Assembly (NCBI GenBank): GCA_022842445.1
Contig: JALHPO010000006.1
Location: 62,001 to 126,000 of the forward strand
DNA: 64,000 nucleotides
DNA from: Nitrospira sp.
Lineage (GTDB): Bacteria > Nitrospirota > Nitrospiria > Nitrospirales > Nitrospiraceae
Direction of reading: 5' to 3'
In this document: positions 52,501 through 59,840 of the stretch, piece by piece
Layout: each line of letters opens with the position of its first letter
Numbering within the stretch: position 1 is the first letter of the stretch
Notes under the pieces: model-generated
The model's database searches: none
What the model was told of the DNA's origin: nothing
Seen by the model: the letters and a program-made list of their open reading frames with translations, nothing else
Translations under genes and position numbers: made by a program

Positions 52501-52719
52501 TCAGGCAGCGTCGGTTTCGATCTTGCCGGGAAGCTTGCTGAGGATCAGTTGTTGTAATTCGACCTTGTTGGCGGCATTGTCGATATCAATGCCCACCAGC
52601 CGTCCGCTCGAATCGTAATCGAGCACGACGCCTTCGGACACTTCGCGACTTTCTACGCTTGGTCTTTCAGAAAGATCGATATACAGCGAATCCGTGTCCG
52701 GATGATAGTTGAGCTTCAT
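52501..52719 (-). CDS. DUF2283-family small protein
   Basis: A 72-residue protein with the DUF2283 pattern: MKLNYHPDTDSLYIDLSERP, VVLDYDSSGRLVGIDIDNAA. These proteins are commonly paired with a DUF4258-type partner, as here, and are suspected antitoxin-like. The start overlaps the stop of the partner by 4 bp (52716-52719). Function is unproven. Confidence 0.75.
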   Translation of the reverse strand: MKLNYHPDTDSLYIDLSERPSVESREVSEGVVLDYDSSGRLVGIDIDNAANKVELQQLILSKLPGKIETDAA

Positions 52720-52958
52720 GGTTGAAACCCTCGATCTGGAAATGCATTGTGAATGGTCTGCTTGTCCTCAAGTGTTACTACTCTTAGGTATCGGCCGCCA
52801 AGTTCAGAAATCGCAGCCCAAAAGCGGTACCGGTTGTGCTCCTGCCGTTCTGATCGGATGGAATGCTCCAGTACGAATATGCACCACTCCTTCTTTATGT
52901 ATGGGCGCTTCCGGAGAACTTCCTGCTCAAAATATTCCGTGAACTTATACTGAGCCAT
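52716..52958 (-). CDS. DUF4258-like small protein, partner of DUF2283
   Basis: An 80-residue protein, MAQYKFTEYFEQEVLRKRPY with IKKEWCIFVLEHSIRSERQE and RYRFWAAISELGGRYLRVVT. The HSIRSERQ pattern and length fit DUF4258-type, putative toxin-like RelE-fold proteins. It is the first gene of the pair and overlaps DUF2283 by 4 bp, the usual order for such modules. Toxicity is not shown by sequence. Confidence 0.65.
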   Translation of the reverse strand: MAQYKFTEYFEQEVLRKRPYIKKEWCIFVLEHSIRSERQEHNRYRFWAAISELGGRYLRVVTLEDKQTIHNAFPDRGFQP

Positions 52959-53107
52959 GACTTTTGCTAAACATACCTACCTGCTGCTCAAAATCTTGGC
53001 AAACAGCCTGTCCGGTCTATCGGCGAAAAGAACAACAACCGCACGGTGTGTCACAAGCAAGTCTACTGAAAAGTCCGGTGTTTATCTACCACCCCTCTGT
53101 TTGGCAT

Positions 53108-53138
53108 CGCCGCCAGCTTGGCGTAGGTCTCCAACGTT
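53108..53138. repeat. 31-bp duplicate of the 3' end of hypC
   Basis: GCCGCCAGCTTGGCGTAGGT and the next bases CTCCAACGTTCG match 54745-54775 in hypC except for one base (AACG versus AAGG). In hypC the segment codes RTLETYAKLAA. The copy has no open frame around it, so it is a relic. Confidence 0.75.
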
Positions 53139-53299
53139 CGTCATTCGGTCTGAACTATTCGGAAACTCCGAATGGTTGCCTCCCGGTCAAACTCGCCGTC
53201 CGCGGGTCACGACATACGGGTCAGAGTACAATTTCTGAGCGAGCCATTCCTTTTGGTCACCCTCGCATTTTCCCGTTCATTCCCTTCCGGCCAGGTTAC

Positions 53300-53349
53300 C
53301 GATTTCTTCTATTTTTCTGTCAATGAAATTGTTCTCTGACCCCTCGTTT
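53300..53349. repeat. repeat bracketing the DUF3303 gene, copy A
   Basis: GATTTCTTCTATTTTTCTGT then CAATGAAATTGTTCTCTGAC CC. It matches 53818-53873 in the same orientation. Confidence 0.6.
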
Positions 53350-53390
53350 TACCCGCTGCCGGATTGATGTCCGTCTTTAAGAGCCACTCA

Positions 53391-53708
53391 TCACGTTCTC
53401 TTCGGATCAATGTGCTTCGTCCATTCATCCATCGTCGTAACCGGATGAATTGCGCCGATTTGGGTCGGCGCCAACGGTTCGAAAAATTCCAAGAGAGACT
53501 GATAATTCTTGGCCTGAACGGTGATGTAGTACGTATGTTCTGTAACCGCCACATAGGCACTCAGGATCTTCACCCCTTTCTTGGCGGCGAGGTCCCGCTT
53601 GGCCCAGAACTCATTGAGCATGGTGGCTCCCTCTTTACTTCTTCCAGGGCAATTCTCAGGCGTGTGCGTCCAATGAGCTACAAACAACATCCCCTCGCTA
53701 TCATCCAT
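53391..53708 (-). CDS. DUF3303-family protein
   Basis: A 105-residue protein of the DUF3303 type: MLFVAHWTHTPENCPGRSKE near the start, GVKILSAYVAVTEHTYYITV and ALAPTQIGAI-like middle (LAPTQIGAIHPVTTMDEWTK). It is a ferredoxin-like small fold with unknown role. The start at 53708 has AGGAGG with normal spacing; MLFVAHW (53690) is the alternative. It is bracketed by two copies of a 50-bp repeat, so it may have moved as a unit. Confidence 0.72.
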   Translation of the reverse strand: MDDSEGMLFVAHWTHTPENCPGRSKEGATMLNEFWAKRDLAAKKGVKILSAYVAVTEHTYYITVQAKNYQSLLEFFEPLAPTQIGAIHPVTTMDEWTKHIDPKRT

Positions 53709-53734
53709 ACCTTTCCTCCTCGTTTATGCCCAAT

Positions 53735-53785
53735 AGGGGTCAGCGTGCATTTTCAGCGGGACGATCAGCCAGTTTGGGCGCCAAC
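53735..53785. repeat. GGTCAGCGTGCATTTTC motif with AGCGGGACGATCAGCC tail
   Basis: Second copy of the block seen at 51864-51910, in the same orientation, about 1.9 kb apart, with several substitutions. Confidence 0.55.
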
Positions 53786-53817
53786 GCGTTTCTCCTTTCA
53801 ATCGCCTTCCGCCTTGG

Positions 53818-53873
53818 CCACTGATTTCTTCGACGTTTCAGTCAATACAATTGTTCTCTGACCCTTATTTTCA
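53818..53873. repeat. repeat bracketing the DUF3303 gene, copy B
   Basis: CTGATTTCTTCGACGTTTCA then GTCAATACAATTGTTCTCTG ACCC. It matches copy A at 53300-53349 with substitutions; the TTGTTCTCTGACCC end is the complement of the GGGTCAGAG motif. Confidence 0.6.
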
Positions 53874-53900
53874 CCGTGGCCTGCTCCCCCGAACTTGGTG

Positions 53901-54185
53901 CTAACTGGCGCGCGCGAGTTTTGAGCGCGTCCGAGTCGAGCGTGGGGTTCGCGGTCGCGAATGGTGCTCTGCATAGGCATCGAGCAGCCGGCGGATCATG
54001 CGCTGGTATTGCGTATGATGTTTCTGCGCCTCACCCTTGAAGAACTCGACGCTTCTCTTGCTCAGCGCAATGGTGACCTTGACGCCTTCGTCCCGAAAAA
54101 CCAGTTCCTCGGGCCGAGGGAGGAAGTCAGGAACGACCTTGAGGTCTCCGAGGGGTTCGTCGGTGTATTTGATTTTTGCGCTCAT
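53901..54185 (-). CDS. brnA: BrnA-type antitoxin
   Basis: A 94-residue protein: MSAKIKYTDEPLGDLKVVPD, VKVTIALSKRSVEFFKGEAQ and QYQRMIRRLLDAYAEHHSR. This is a ribbon-helix-helix-type BrnA antitoxin that neutralises BrnT and represses its own operon. The start at 54185 is chosen by homology; the frame is open to 54239. It overlaps the 3' part of brnT by 59 bp, more than usual. The C-terminus is Arg/Ser-rich (RPRTPRSTRTRSKLARAS), longer than typical. Confidence 0.75.
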   Translation of the reverse strand: MSAKIKYTDEPLGDLKVVPDFLPRPEELVFRDEGVKVTIALSKRSVEFFKGEAQKHHTQYQRMIRRLLDAYAEHHSRPRTPRSTRTRSKLARAS

Positions 54186-54447
54186 AGATTCGCCTGCCTT
54201 TCCGCCAGTAGCCGGCTCCAAAAATCCGAATGACATCATGACGAAATGTAAATCGAACGGTCAGGACTCCTCCGTCGACCCAGCCAAAGCAGTAATGCCG
54301 CTGCTCGCTTGAGCTATGAGACAGATCTTCCGCGATCACGCGGCGTGGGTCAGCAAAGGCGAACTGAGCTCTTGCGAAGGAGATTCCATGTTTGTCTTGG
54401 TTGTCTTCATCCTTCTTGGGGTCCCACTCAAATTGGGCCTTCGCCAT
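54127..54447 (-). CDS. brnT: BrnT-type ribonuclease toxin
   Basis: A 106-residue protein with the BrnT layout: FEWDPKKDEDNQDKHGISFA, then FADPRRVIAEDLSHSSSEQR and TVRFTFRHDVIRIFGAGYW. BrnT is a RelE-like endoribonuclease. The conserved core ends near RRIYERKNQ; the last 15 residues (IHRRTPRRPQGRS) extend through brnA sequence, so the natural stop may have been lost. The gene order brnT-brnA is normal for the family. Confidence 0.77.
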   Translation of the reverse strand: MAKAQFEWDPKKDEDNQDKHGISFARAQFAFADPRRVIAEDLSHSSSEQRHYCFGWVDGGVLTVRFTFRHDVIRIFGAGYWRKGRRIYERKNQIHRRTPRRPQGRS

Positions 54448-54600
54448 GGGTGGAGGTTAACACGAAGAAATCTTGATAGCCATACGTTTGTATGGGCATG
54501 AAGCAACCGTTCCGCCCGCGCAGACGCGCCGCTTCAGCCGCGGACGCGGAGCCGGATATGACACTTTCTATCCGTCGAACACACCATCGAATGTTGCGAG

Positions 54601-54683
54601 CCGAATGTTGCGAGCATAACGCCATAATCATTGACGTTTGAATGAGACATGACTACGAGACCATTCGTCATGGGTTCTAATGC
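54601..54683. repeat. 84-bp direct repeat, copy 2
   Basis: CGAATGTTGCGAGCATAACG then CCATAATCATTGACGTTTGA and GGGTTCTAATG. It aligns to 52407-52490. Just before it the 14-bp unit CGAATGTTGCGAGC is present twice in tandem (54588-54616). Confidence 0.6.
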
Positions 54684-54712
54684 AGATCGGCATAACTCGC
54701 CATGCCCGGCAC

Positions 54713-54961
54713 TCAATCATCGGTCTTATCAGACGATCCTGAGGCCGCCAGCTTGGCGTAGGTCTCCAAGGTTCGCCGCGCCGCTTCTTCGTCCAGCCTG
54801 CTGATGGCAAACCCGACGTGCACGATGACATAGTCACCCACCTGCGCCTCCGGCACCATCGCCAACGACACGGACTTGGTCACCCCGGCAAACGAGACGC
54901 TCGCCGTCCGCATCGGATCATCCTCAATGGTCACCACCTGGCCTGGCACGGCAAGACACAT
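54713..54961 (-). CDS. hypC: hydrogenase maturation chaperone HypC
   Basis: An 82-residue protein with the family start MCLAVPGQVVTIEDDPMRTA (Cys2 binds the Fe ligand complex), then VGDYVIVHVGFAISRLDEEA. It passes the Fe(CN)2CO unit from HypD to the hydrogenase large subunit. It lies after hypF with a 252-bp gap holding period-7 repeats. A 31-bp copy of its 3' end is at 53108. Confidence 0.93.
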   Translation of the reverse strand: MCLAVPGQVVTIEDDPMRTASVSFAGVTKSVSLAMVPEAQVGDYVIVHVGFAISRLDEEAARRTLETYAKLAASGSSDKTDD

Positions 54962-54989
54962 CGTTTCTCCTATCTCTCTTGACCTGCAT

Positions 54990-55235
54990 TTGTCATGAAC
55001 ACATCTCCTGCAACCGCTGCTGCACCGCTACAACGATAGGAGCATATGGCTAATGGCGTATGGCACGTAATCAGAGGGAAAGGAGCCTATAGCTTATGGC
55101 CTATGGTACGAGATCGGGCCGGAATCTTATGCCATCGGTGGCTTGTTAGTCCTGCCTCTACCATGAGTCATTCGCAATATGCTCTTCATTCTGCCCTTGC
55201 CATAAGCCATACGCTATACGCTCTGCTCTTTTGAT
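54990..55235. repeat. inverted period-7 repeats in the hypC-hypF gap
   Basis: From 55042 the plus strand reads TATGGCTAATGGCGTATGGC, that is TGGCTAA / TGGCGTA / TGGCACG, then ATAGCTT / ATGGCCT / ATGGTAC. The right arm (55192-55230) is TTGCCAT / AAGCCAT / ACGCTAT / ACGCTCT in the opposite orientation. The arms are nearly complementary and about 100 bp apart. Confidence 0.75.
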
Positions 55236-57550
55236 GAGATACACGCCGCGATGACCGCCTGCCCCAGCGCCAACCCTCCGTCGTTTGCGGGAACCTGCCG
55301 ATGTGTCAGTGCGACAAATCCGGCCGACTCCAGGCGCTCCCTGGCCAGATCGACCAACAGGGCATTCTGAAAACAGCCCCCGGTCAGCATAACTTGCGGC
55401 AGACCAACCCTCTCGGACATCTGACCGATCAATTCGGCTAACGCGCGATGAAACCGATAGGCGATGAGCGACCGTTCGGTCCCACGGCTGAGATCATCGG
55501 CAATCCGCTCGATCATCGGCCTCCAATCGGCAATCCACCTTTGCGGGCCGCTCCCTTCTGAATTGAAGACAATCGGATAGGCTTCGTCCTGTCTCTGAAC
55601 CGACTCCGATACCCGAATCGCCTCCTGTTCCAGCGCCATCGCTGCCTGCCCCTCGAACGTGGCCACCTGACAGAGGCCGAGCATCGAGGCCACGGCATCG
55701 TAAAGCCGTCCCATACTGGTGGTGGTCGGCGAATGAGTCCGCCTGGCCAACATCGCAACCAGAAGTTGTTCCTGTTCTTTCCAGCCATATTCCTGCTCAA
55801 CGCCTATGCCACCCGGCTGAGGCCCGAATGCTTCCCATCGGACAGCCAAGGCAGCGCGCCGGGGTTCACGCGCCGCCTGCTCCCCTCCCGGCAGAGAGAA
55901 CGGATGCAGGTGAGCCACGCGCCGATAATCCCCATAGGTCGCCGCCAGAAACTCGCCGCCCCACAGGGAACCATCCATTCCGTATCCGGCTCCATCCCAC
56001 GCTACTCCGAGCACCTCTCCCGTTATTCCATGTTCCGCCATACAGGCTGCCACATGCGCATGGTGGTGTTGGACGCGAATCAGCGGAACATCCCATCGTC
56101 CTGCCAGTTCCTCAGCCAGGCGCGTCGACCGGTAGTCCGGATGCAGGTCGCACGCGATGGCGCGGGGCCGCACGTTGAGCAGCCATTGGAGATCGTCGAT
56201 CGCCTGCCTGGCGGCCCGTTCCGTTTCAAGCGTGGAGAGATCTCCCAGATGCTGACTCAATAGAATATGATCGGCGTCCAGCAGCGCCACCGTGTTCTTC
56301 AGATGACCGCCGACCGCCAGCACCGGACCCTCGACATGGCCCGCAAGCGATTCAGGAAGACGAATCGCGCGAGGAACCAGCCCTCTCGCCCGTCGAAGAA
56401 TGAGCGGCCCGGATCTCGTCATCCGAACGACGGAATCGTCCATCGGGCGCGCGATGGGGCGATCGTGAATCAGAAACGCATCGGCAATTCCGGCGAGTCG
56501 TCTCACAGCTTCCTGTTCATCCGTCACGATCGGTTCGTCGGACAGATTGCCGCTCGTGGCCACAACCGGACGGCTTAGTTCGCGCATCAACAGATGCTGC
56601 ACCGGCGCAGCGGGCAACATGGCCCCGACCGTCCGATTCCCCGGCGCAATTCCCTCGGCCAAAGAAGTCTGTTCCCGGCGCTGAAGAATCACGACCGGGG
56701 CAGCGGGCGAGGCCAACCACGCTGCTTCGCCCGGCGACAGGTCACAGGAAGTCCTGATCGCCTCCAGCGTTGGAAACATCACGGCAAAGGGTTTGTGCGC
56801 GCGCCGCTTACGCGCCCGCAGCAACTGAACCGCCTCTTCAGAGGTGGCATCGACCCAGAGATGAAATCCGCCGATCCCCTTCACCGCCACGATGCCGCCA
56901 TCCCGGATGATCCGGCAGGTTTGCTCCAGCGCTTCCTCCCCTTCCGCTAAGACCTGCCCATCGGCCCCCCATAGGGCGACGGTGGGACCGCACGCCGGAC
57001 AGGCGATGGATTCCGCATGAAATCGCCGGTGGTCCGGCGCGTCATACTCGGCCCCGCAGTCCTCGCAAAGGGCAAAGCGCGACATCGTGGTGTTCGCCCG
57101 GTCGTAGGGGACCGATGTCACCATACTCATGCGCGGCCCGCACTGCGCGCAGGAGAGCCAGGGATAGTGAAACCGGCGGTCGGTGGGATCAAACAATTCG
57201 ACCAGGCAGTCGGCGCAGGTCGCCAGATCAGGAGCCATCGTGAGTTGCTTCGTGCCTGCCTCATGACTCGGATGAATCGTAAAGACCGTATCGCCGATAA
57301 CCGGGATTGAACACAGGGTCATCCGTTCAATGTTCGCGCCGGGCGGGCAACCGGTTCGAAGCCGGTCGAGCAGCCGGTCAACCGCGTCAGCCGTTCCTTC
57401 CGCCTCGATCAGCACCCCCTCCGTCCCGTTCATGATCCATCCGGCAAGGCCCAAGTCTCGCGCCGTTCGAAACACGAAGGGTCGAAACCCCACGCCCTGC
57501 ACGGTTCCCTCGATCTTCACCTGCGCGCGTGTCACCTGGCCGGCGATCAT
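55214..57550 (-). CDS. hypF: carbamoyltransferase HypF
   Basis: A 778-residue protein. Acylphosphatase domain (VEGTVQGVGFRPFVFRTARD), two zinc fingers (CADCLVELFDPTDRRFHYPW..CAQC and CEDCGAEYDAPDHRRFHAES..CPAC), a YrdC-like domain, and a Kae1-like domain with the metal site RVQHHHAHVAACMAEHGITG and GVAWDGAGYGMDGSLWGGEF. It makes carbamoyl-AMP from carbamoyl phosphate and loads the HypE Cys to form CN ligands. The start overlaps the hypA stop by 4 bp. Confidence 0.94.
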   Translation of the reverse strand: MIAGQVTRAQVKIEGTVQGVGFRPFVFRTARDLGLAGWIMNGTEGVLIEAEGTADAVDRLLDRLRTGCPPGANIERMTLCSIPVIGDTVFTIHPSHEAGTKQLTMAPDLATCADCLVELFDPTDRRFHYPWLSCAQCGPRMSMVTSVPYDRANTTMSRFALCEDCGAEYDAPDHRRFHAESIACPACGPTVALWGADGQVLAEGEEALEQTCRIIRDGGIVAVKGIGGFHLWVDATSEEAVQLLRARKRRAHKPFAVMFPTLEAIRTSCDLSPGEAAWLASPAAPVVILQRREQTSLAEGIAPGNRTVGAMLPAAPVQHLLMRELSRPVVATSGNLSDEPIVTDEQEAVRRLAGIADAFLIHDRPIARPMDDSVVRMTRSGPLILRRARGLVPRAIRLPESLAGHVEGPVLAVGGHLKNTVALLDADHILLSQHLGDLSTLETERAARQAIDDLQWLLNVRPRAIACDLHPDYRSTRLAEELAGRWDVPLIRVQHHHAHVAACMAEHGITGEVLGVAWDGAGYGMDGSLWGGEFLAATYGDYRRVAHLHPFSLPGGEQAAREPRRAALAVRWEAFGPQPGGIGVEQEYGWKEQEQLLVAMLARRTHSPTTTSMGRLYDAVASMLGLCQVATFEGQAAMALEQEAIRVSESVQRQDEAYPIVFNSEGSGPQRWIADWRPMIERIADDLSRGTERSLIAYRFHRALAELIGQMSERVGLPQVMLTGGCFQNALLVDLARERLESAGFVALTHRQVPANDGGLALGQAVIAACISSKEQSV

Positions 57551-57900
57551 TCCGTCACCGTCACGTCATGCACCACCACTTCCGGTCCCGACACAACATC
57601 GAGATCGTGCGATCCGCAGGCTTCGCACGCGGCATCCATTCGGCGCACCTGCGACTTCACGCCGCAGCGTCGGCAGATCGCCTCGACCGGTACCGTCACA
57701 ATATCCAAGGCAGCTCCCTCCGCCGCTGTACCATGGCTGGCCACATCGAACGCCGTCTGAAGCTGAGACGGATCATGATCCAAGAGATGCGAGAGGGCGC
57801 TGACTTTGAGCCGCACCACCGACGGCTTCGCCCCATTGGCCTCCCGAAGCGCCTGATTCACCGCCTTGACGACCTGACCCATCAGATGCACTTCGTGCAT
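57547..57900 (-). CDS. hypA: hydrogenase nickel-insertion protein HypA
   Basis: A 117-residue protein starting MHEVHLMGQVVKAVNQALRE, with the MHE motif that binds nickel, and zinc knuckles in ICRRCGVKSQVRRMDAACEA and CGSHDLDV. It inserts Ni together with HypB, which was not found in this window. The stop overlaps hypF by 4 bp and the start overlaps the protease gene by 19 bp, so translation is coupled. Confidence 0.92.
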   Translation of the reverse strand: MHEVHLMGQVVKAVNQALREANGAKPSVVRLKVSALSHLLDHDPSQLQTAFDVASHGTAAEGAALDIVTVPVEAICRRCGVKSQVRRMDAACEACGSHDLDVVSGPEVVVHDVTVTE

Positions 57901-58355
57901 GGAATCCCCTCGATTTCCTTCAGCACCTGCTCGACGATGCTGTCCAAACCGCCGCGCACCGGTTCTGAAAGGGCCGCGCCGGATTCGAGGGAGTCGACCT
58001 CAATGCCGTACAGTATGATCTGCTTCGGCAATCGCCCCAACGTCCGCGCGAGATCGATCGCCTCTGCAATCCCTATGGCATGGGTCGAACAGGGAACGAG
58101 TCTCCCCCAGCGGCTTTCCTTCGACAAATCGAGTCGGACCGTCGTTCCGGGATGTCCTCCGCTCTTCACCGCGTCGATCAGCATGACTTGATCGGCGCCT
58201 TCCATCAGATCGAGCAGCGCGAGGCCGTCTCCTTCTGCTTCCAATATCTCGACCGAGGAGTCCAACCGCTCGCGTAGGCGGCGAGCCGCCAGGAGCCCCA
58301 CCGCATCGTCCCCTCTGAACAGATTGCCGATCCCGATGACACGAATTACAGCCAT
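57882..58355 (-). CDS. hydrogenase maturation protease (HyaD/HybD family)
   Basis: A 157-residue endopeptidase with the signature RVIGIGNLFRGDDAVGLLAA and SVEILEAEGDGLALLDLMEG. It should clip the C-terminal tail of the large subunit after nickel insertion. The C-terminal end overlaps hypA. It is the gene directly after hydA, 96 bp downstream, in a gap carrying a period-9 repeat. Its cleavage site in HydA would follow DPCISCATH. Confidence 0.9.
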   Translation of the reverse strand: MAVIRVIGIGNLFRGDDAVGLLAARRLRERLDSSVEILEAEGDGLALLDLMEGADQVMLIDAVKSGGHPGTTVRLDLSKESRWGRLVPCSTHAIGIAEAIDLARTLGRLPKQIILYGIEVDSLESGAALSEPVRGGLDSIVEQVLKEIEGIPCTKCI

Positions 58356-58364
58356 AGTCTCTTT

Positions 58365-58409
58365 GGTCTATCTGGTCTGTCTGGTTGATTTCGTTCGTCT
58401 GGTCGACAG
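58365..58409. repeat. period-9 degenerate repeat between hydA and its protease gene
   Basis: GGTCTATCT / GGTCTGTCT / GGTTGATTT / CGTTCGTCT / GGTCGACAG, five nonamers on the plus strand. Its reverse complement resembles the CAAACNANA nonamers at 11353-11385. Confidence 0.7.
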
Positions 58410-58451
58410 AATGTTGTTCGACGTCAAATGCACCGGAAACCCCCAAGATGC

Positions 58452-59774
58452 CTATTCGCGTTCAATTTCCAATCGCAGAAAATGGGTCGCGCAGGAGATG
58501 CATGGATCGTAGCAGCGGATGACGCGCTCGCAGGCGAGCGACGCATCTTCGTTTGAAAGATTCAACAGGCGGGGCATGAACTGGCGCAGGTCCTGTTCGA
58601 TACGGCCTTGGTTCTGCGAGGTCGGCGGAACGATCTTGGCCTCGCGAACTATGCCCTCGTCATCCACCCGATACCGATGATAGAGAATCCCTCTCGGCGC
58701 TTCGGTACAGGCCGTCCCTGTGCCGGATCGGACAGTGGCCGCCAGCGCCGGCGCTGGCGGAGGGACGTATCGTTGAATCAACCGTAACGATTCCTCCAGC
58801 GCATAAAGCATTTCGACTGAACGGGCGATGATCCCATGAAACGGGTTGCGCAGCGGCAGCGAGAGGCCCGTATCGGCCAACACCTCCCTGACCATTGGAG
58901 ACAACCGATCCTGGTTCAGATTCACACGGGCCAACGGCCCCACCAAATAGGGCATTCCCTGAAACGTGCACTGTAAGGCGTTGGAATAGGGCACCTGATG
59001 TTCGGTGAAATGCTGTTCGAACTCTCCCACGGAGACGCTCAGCCCGTTGCTGGTCTCCAGCCTGCCTTCATTGAACGGATATTCGTCGGGGTGACGCAAT
59101 GCCACGTAGGTGTAGTCGGGTGCGAAGTCCGGATACTCGAAGGTCGCAGCCCAACGGATGGTGTCCGCCGCCGCATCACGCGCCCACAAGAGTTCGGTTG
59201 TCAGAGCTTCCAGCTCGCGGCGGCCGGGCACCCGCGAGAATCCGCCGACTTTGACCGACACCGGATGGACGGAGCGCCCGCCCAGCAGCGTCATGATCGC
59301 ATTGCCGGCTTTCTTGAGCCGCAAACCACGGGTCACCAGAGCCGGGTGGTCCTTCGCCATCGCGATGCCGCTGTCGTAACCGAGAAAATCCGGCGCCTGC
59401 AACATATAGACGTGCAGCGCATGGCTCTCAATCCACTCGCCGCAATAGAGCAACCGCCTCAGATCCCGTAGCGCACCCTCGACGCGCAGGCCGAAAATCT
59501 GCTCGATCGCATGGACGGCGCTCATCTGATAGGCGACGGGACAGATGCCGCAGATGCGCGCGACGATATCCGGCACTTCACTGTAGTGTCTGCCGACCAA
59601 AAACGCCTCGAAAAACCGGGGCGGCTCGAAGATGCGCAGTTCCACATCGTGCACCGCTCCGTCCTTCACCGTGACGCGCAATGCACCCTCGCCTTCCACC
59701 CGCGCAATCGTGCCGACGGCAATCGTCCTCGTCTGCCTTACTTCCTCCGGCCCTGTCCGTCTCTCCTCTGTCAC
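58452..59774 (-). CDS. hydA: group 3b-type [NiFe] hydrogenase large (alpha) subunit
   Basis: A 440-residue catalytic subunit. N-terminal nickel ligands are in [20 protein letters not shown] and the C-terminal pair in [18 protein letters not shown]. The length and motif match group 3b NAD(P)-coupled hydrogenases (HydA of Pyrococcus type, also found in comammox Nitrospira). It interconverts H2 with protons, exchanging electrons through the small subunit. The GTG start at 59774 has GAGGGAAG upstream. It follows the small-subunit gene across a 52-bp period-7 gap. Confidence 0.93.
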   Translation of the reverse strand: MTEERRTGPEEVRQTRTIAVGTIARVEGEGALRVTVKDGAVHDVELRIFEPPRFFEAFLVGRHYSEVPDIVARICGICPVAYQMSAVHAIEQIFGLRVEGALRDLRRLLYCGEWIESHALHVYMLQAPDFLGYDSGIAMAKDHPALVTRGLRLKKAGNAIMTLLGGRSVHPVSVKVGGFSRVPGRRELEALTTELLWARDAAADTIRWAATFEYPDFAPDYTYVALRHPDEYPFNEGRLETSNGLSVSVGEFEQHFTEHQVPYSNALQCTFQGMPYLVGPLARVNLNQDRLSPMVREVLADTGLSLPLRNPFHGIIARSVEMLYALEESLRLIQRYVPPPAPALAATVRSGTGTACTEAPRGILYHRYRVDDEGIVREAKIVPPTSQNQGRIEQDLRQFMPRLLNLSNEDASLACERVIRCYDPCISCATHFLRLEIERE

Positions 59775-59840
59775 TTCTTCCCTCTCACATCTGCCTTCTT
59801 ACTCCTCACCCCTTACCCCTCACGTTTCACGTCTTCTGTT
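59771..59840. repeat. ten-unit period-7 degenerate repeat between hydA and hydD
   Basis: Plus strand: TCACTTC / TTCCCTC / TCACATC / TGCCTTC / TTACTCC / TCACCCC / TTACCCC / TCACGTT / TCACGTC / TTCTGTT. T is at position 1 in all ten and C at position 4 in nine. The TGA stop of hydD is the reverse complement of one TCA. This is the clearest heptad series in the window. Confidence 0.85.

Larger units (their letters stand above)
52959..53390. other. gene-free stretch with a hypC fragment and repeat ends
   Basis: It holds the 31-bp near-copy of the hypC 3' end at 53108-53138, a GGGTCAGAGTACAATTTC motif at 53218-53235, and an opposite motif at 53325-53343. Short frames on both strands look spurious. 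Confidence 0.55.
50942..54712. other. accessory island between hypC and hypD, about 3.8 kb
   Basis: Unlike its surroundings, this stretch has low-homology small genes, lower GC in parts (51072-51833), and several short repeats. Direct repeats of about 84 bp at 52407-52490 and 54601-54683 bracket most of it. GGGTCAGAG..CAATTTC-type motifs occur five times. A 31-bp copy of the hypC 3' end is found at 53108-53138. No transposase or integrase is seen. Confidence 0.6.

Noticed and set aside
52407..54683. Integron attC sites
   Set aside because: Although the 84-bp repeats sit at gene 3' ends, the GTTRRRY/RYYYAAC boxes and a long imperfect palindrome are not clear, and no integrase is present in the window.
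58000..58446. minus-strand frame with a repetitive NQTDQIDQ start
   Set aside because: It is the period-9 repeat read in frame, followed by an out-of-frame reading of the maturation protease gene.
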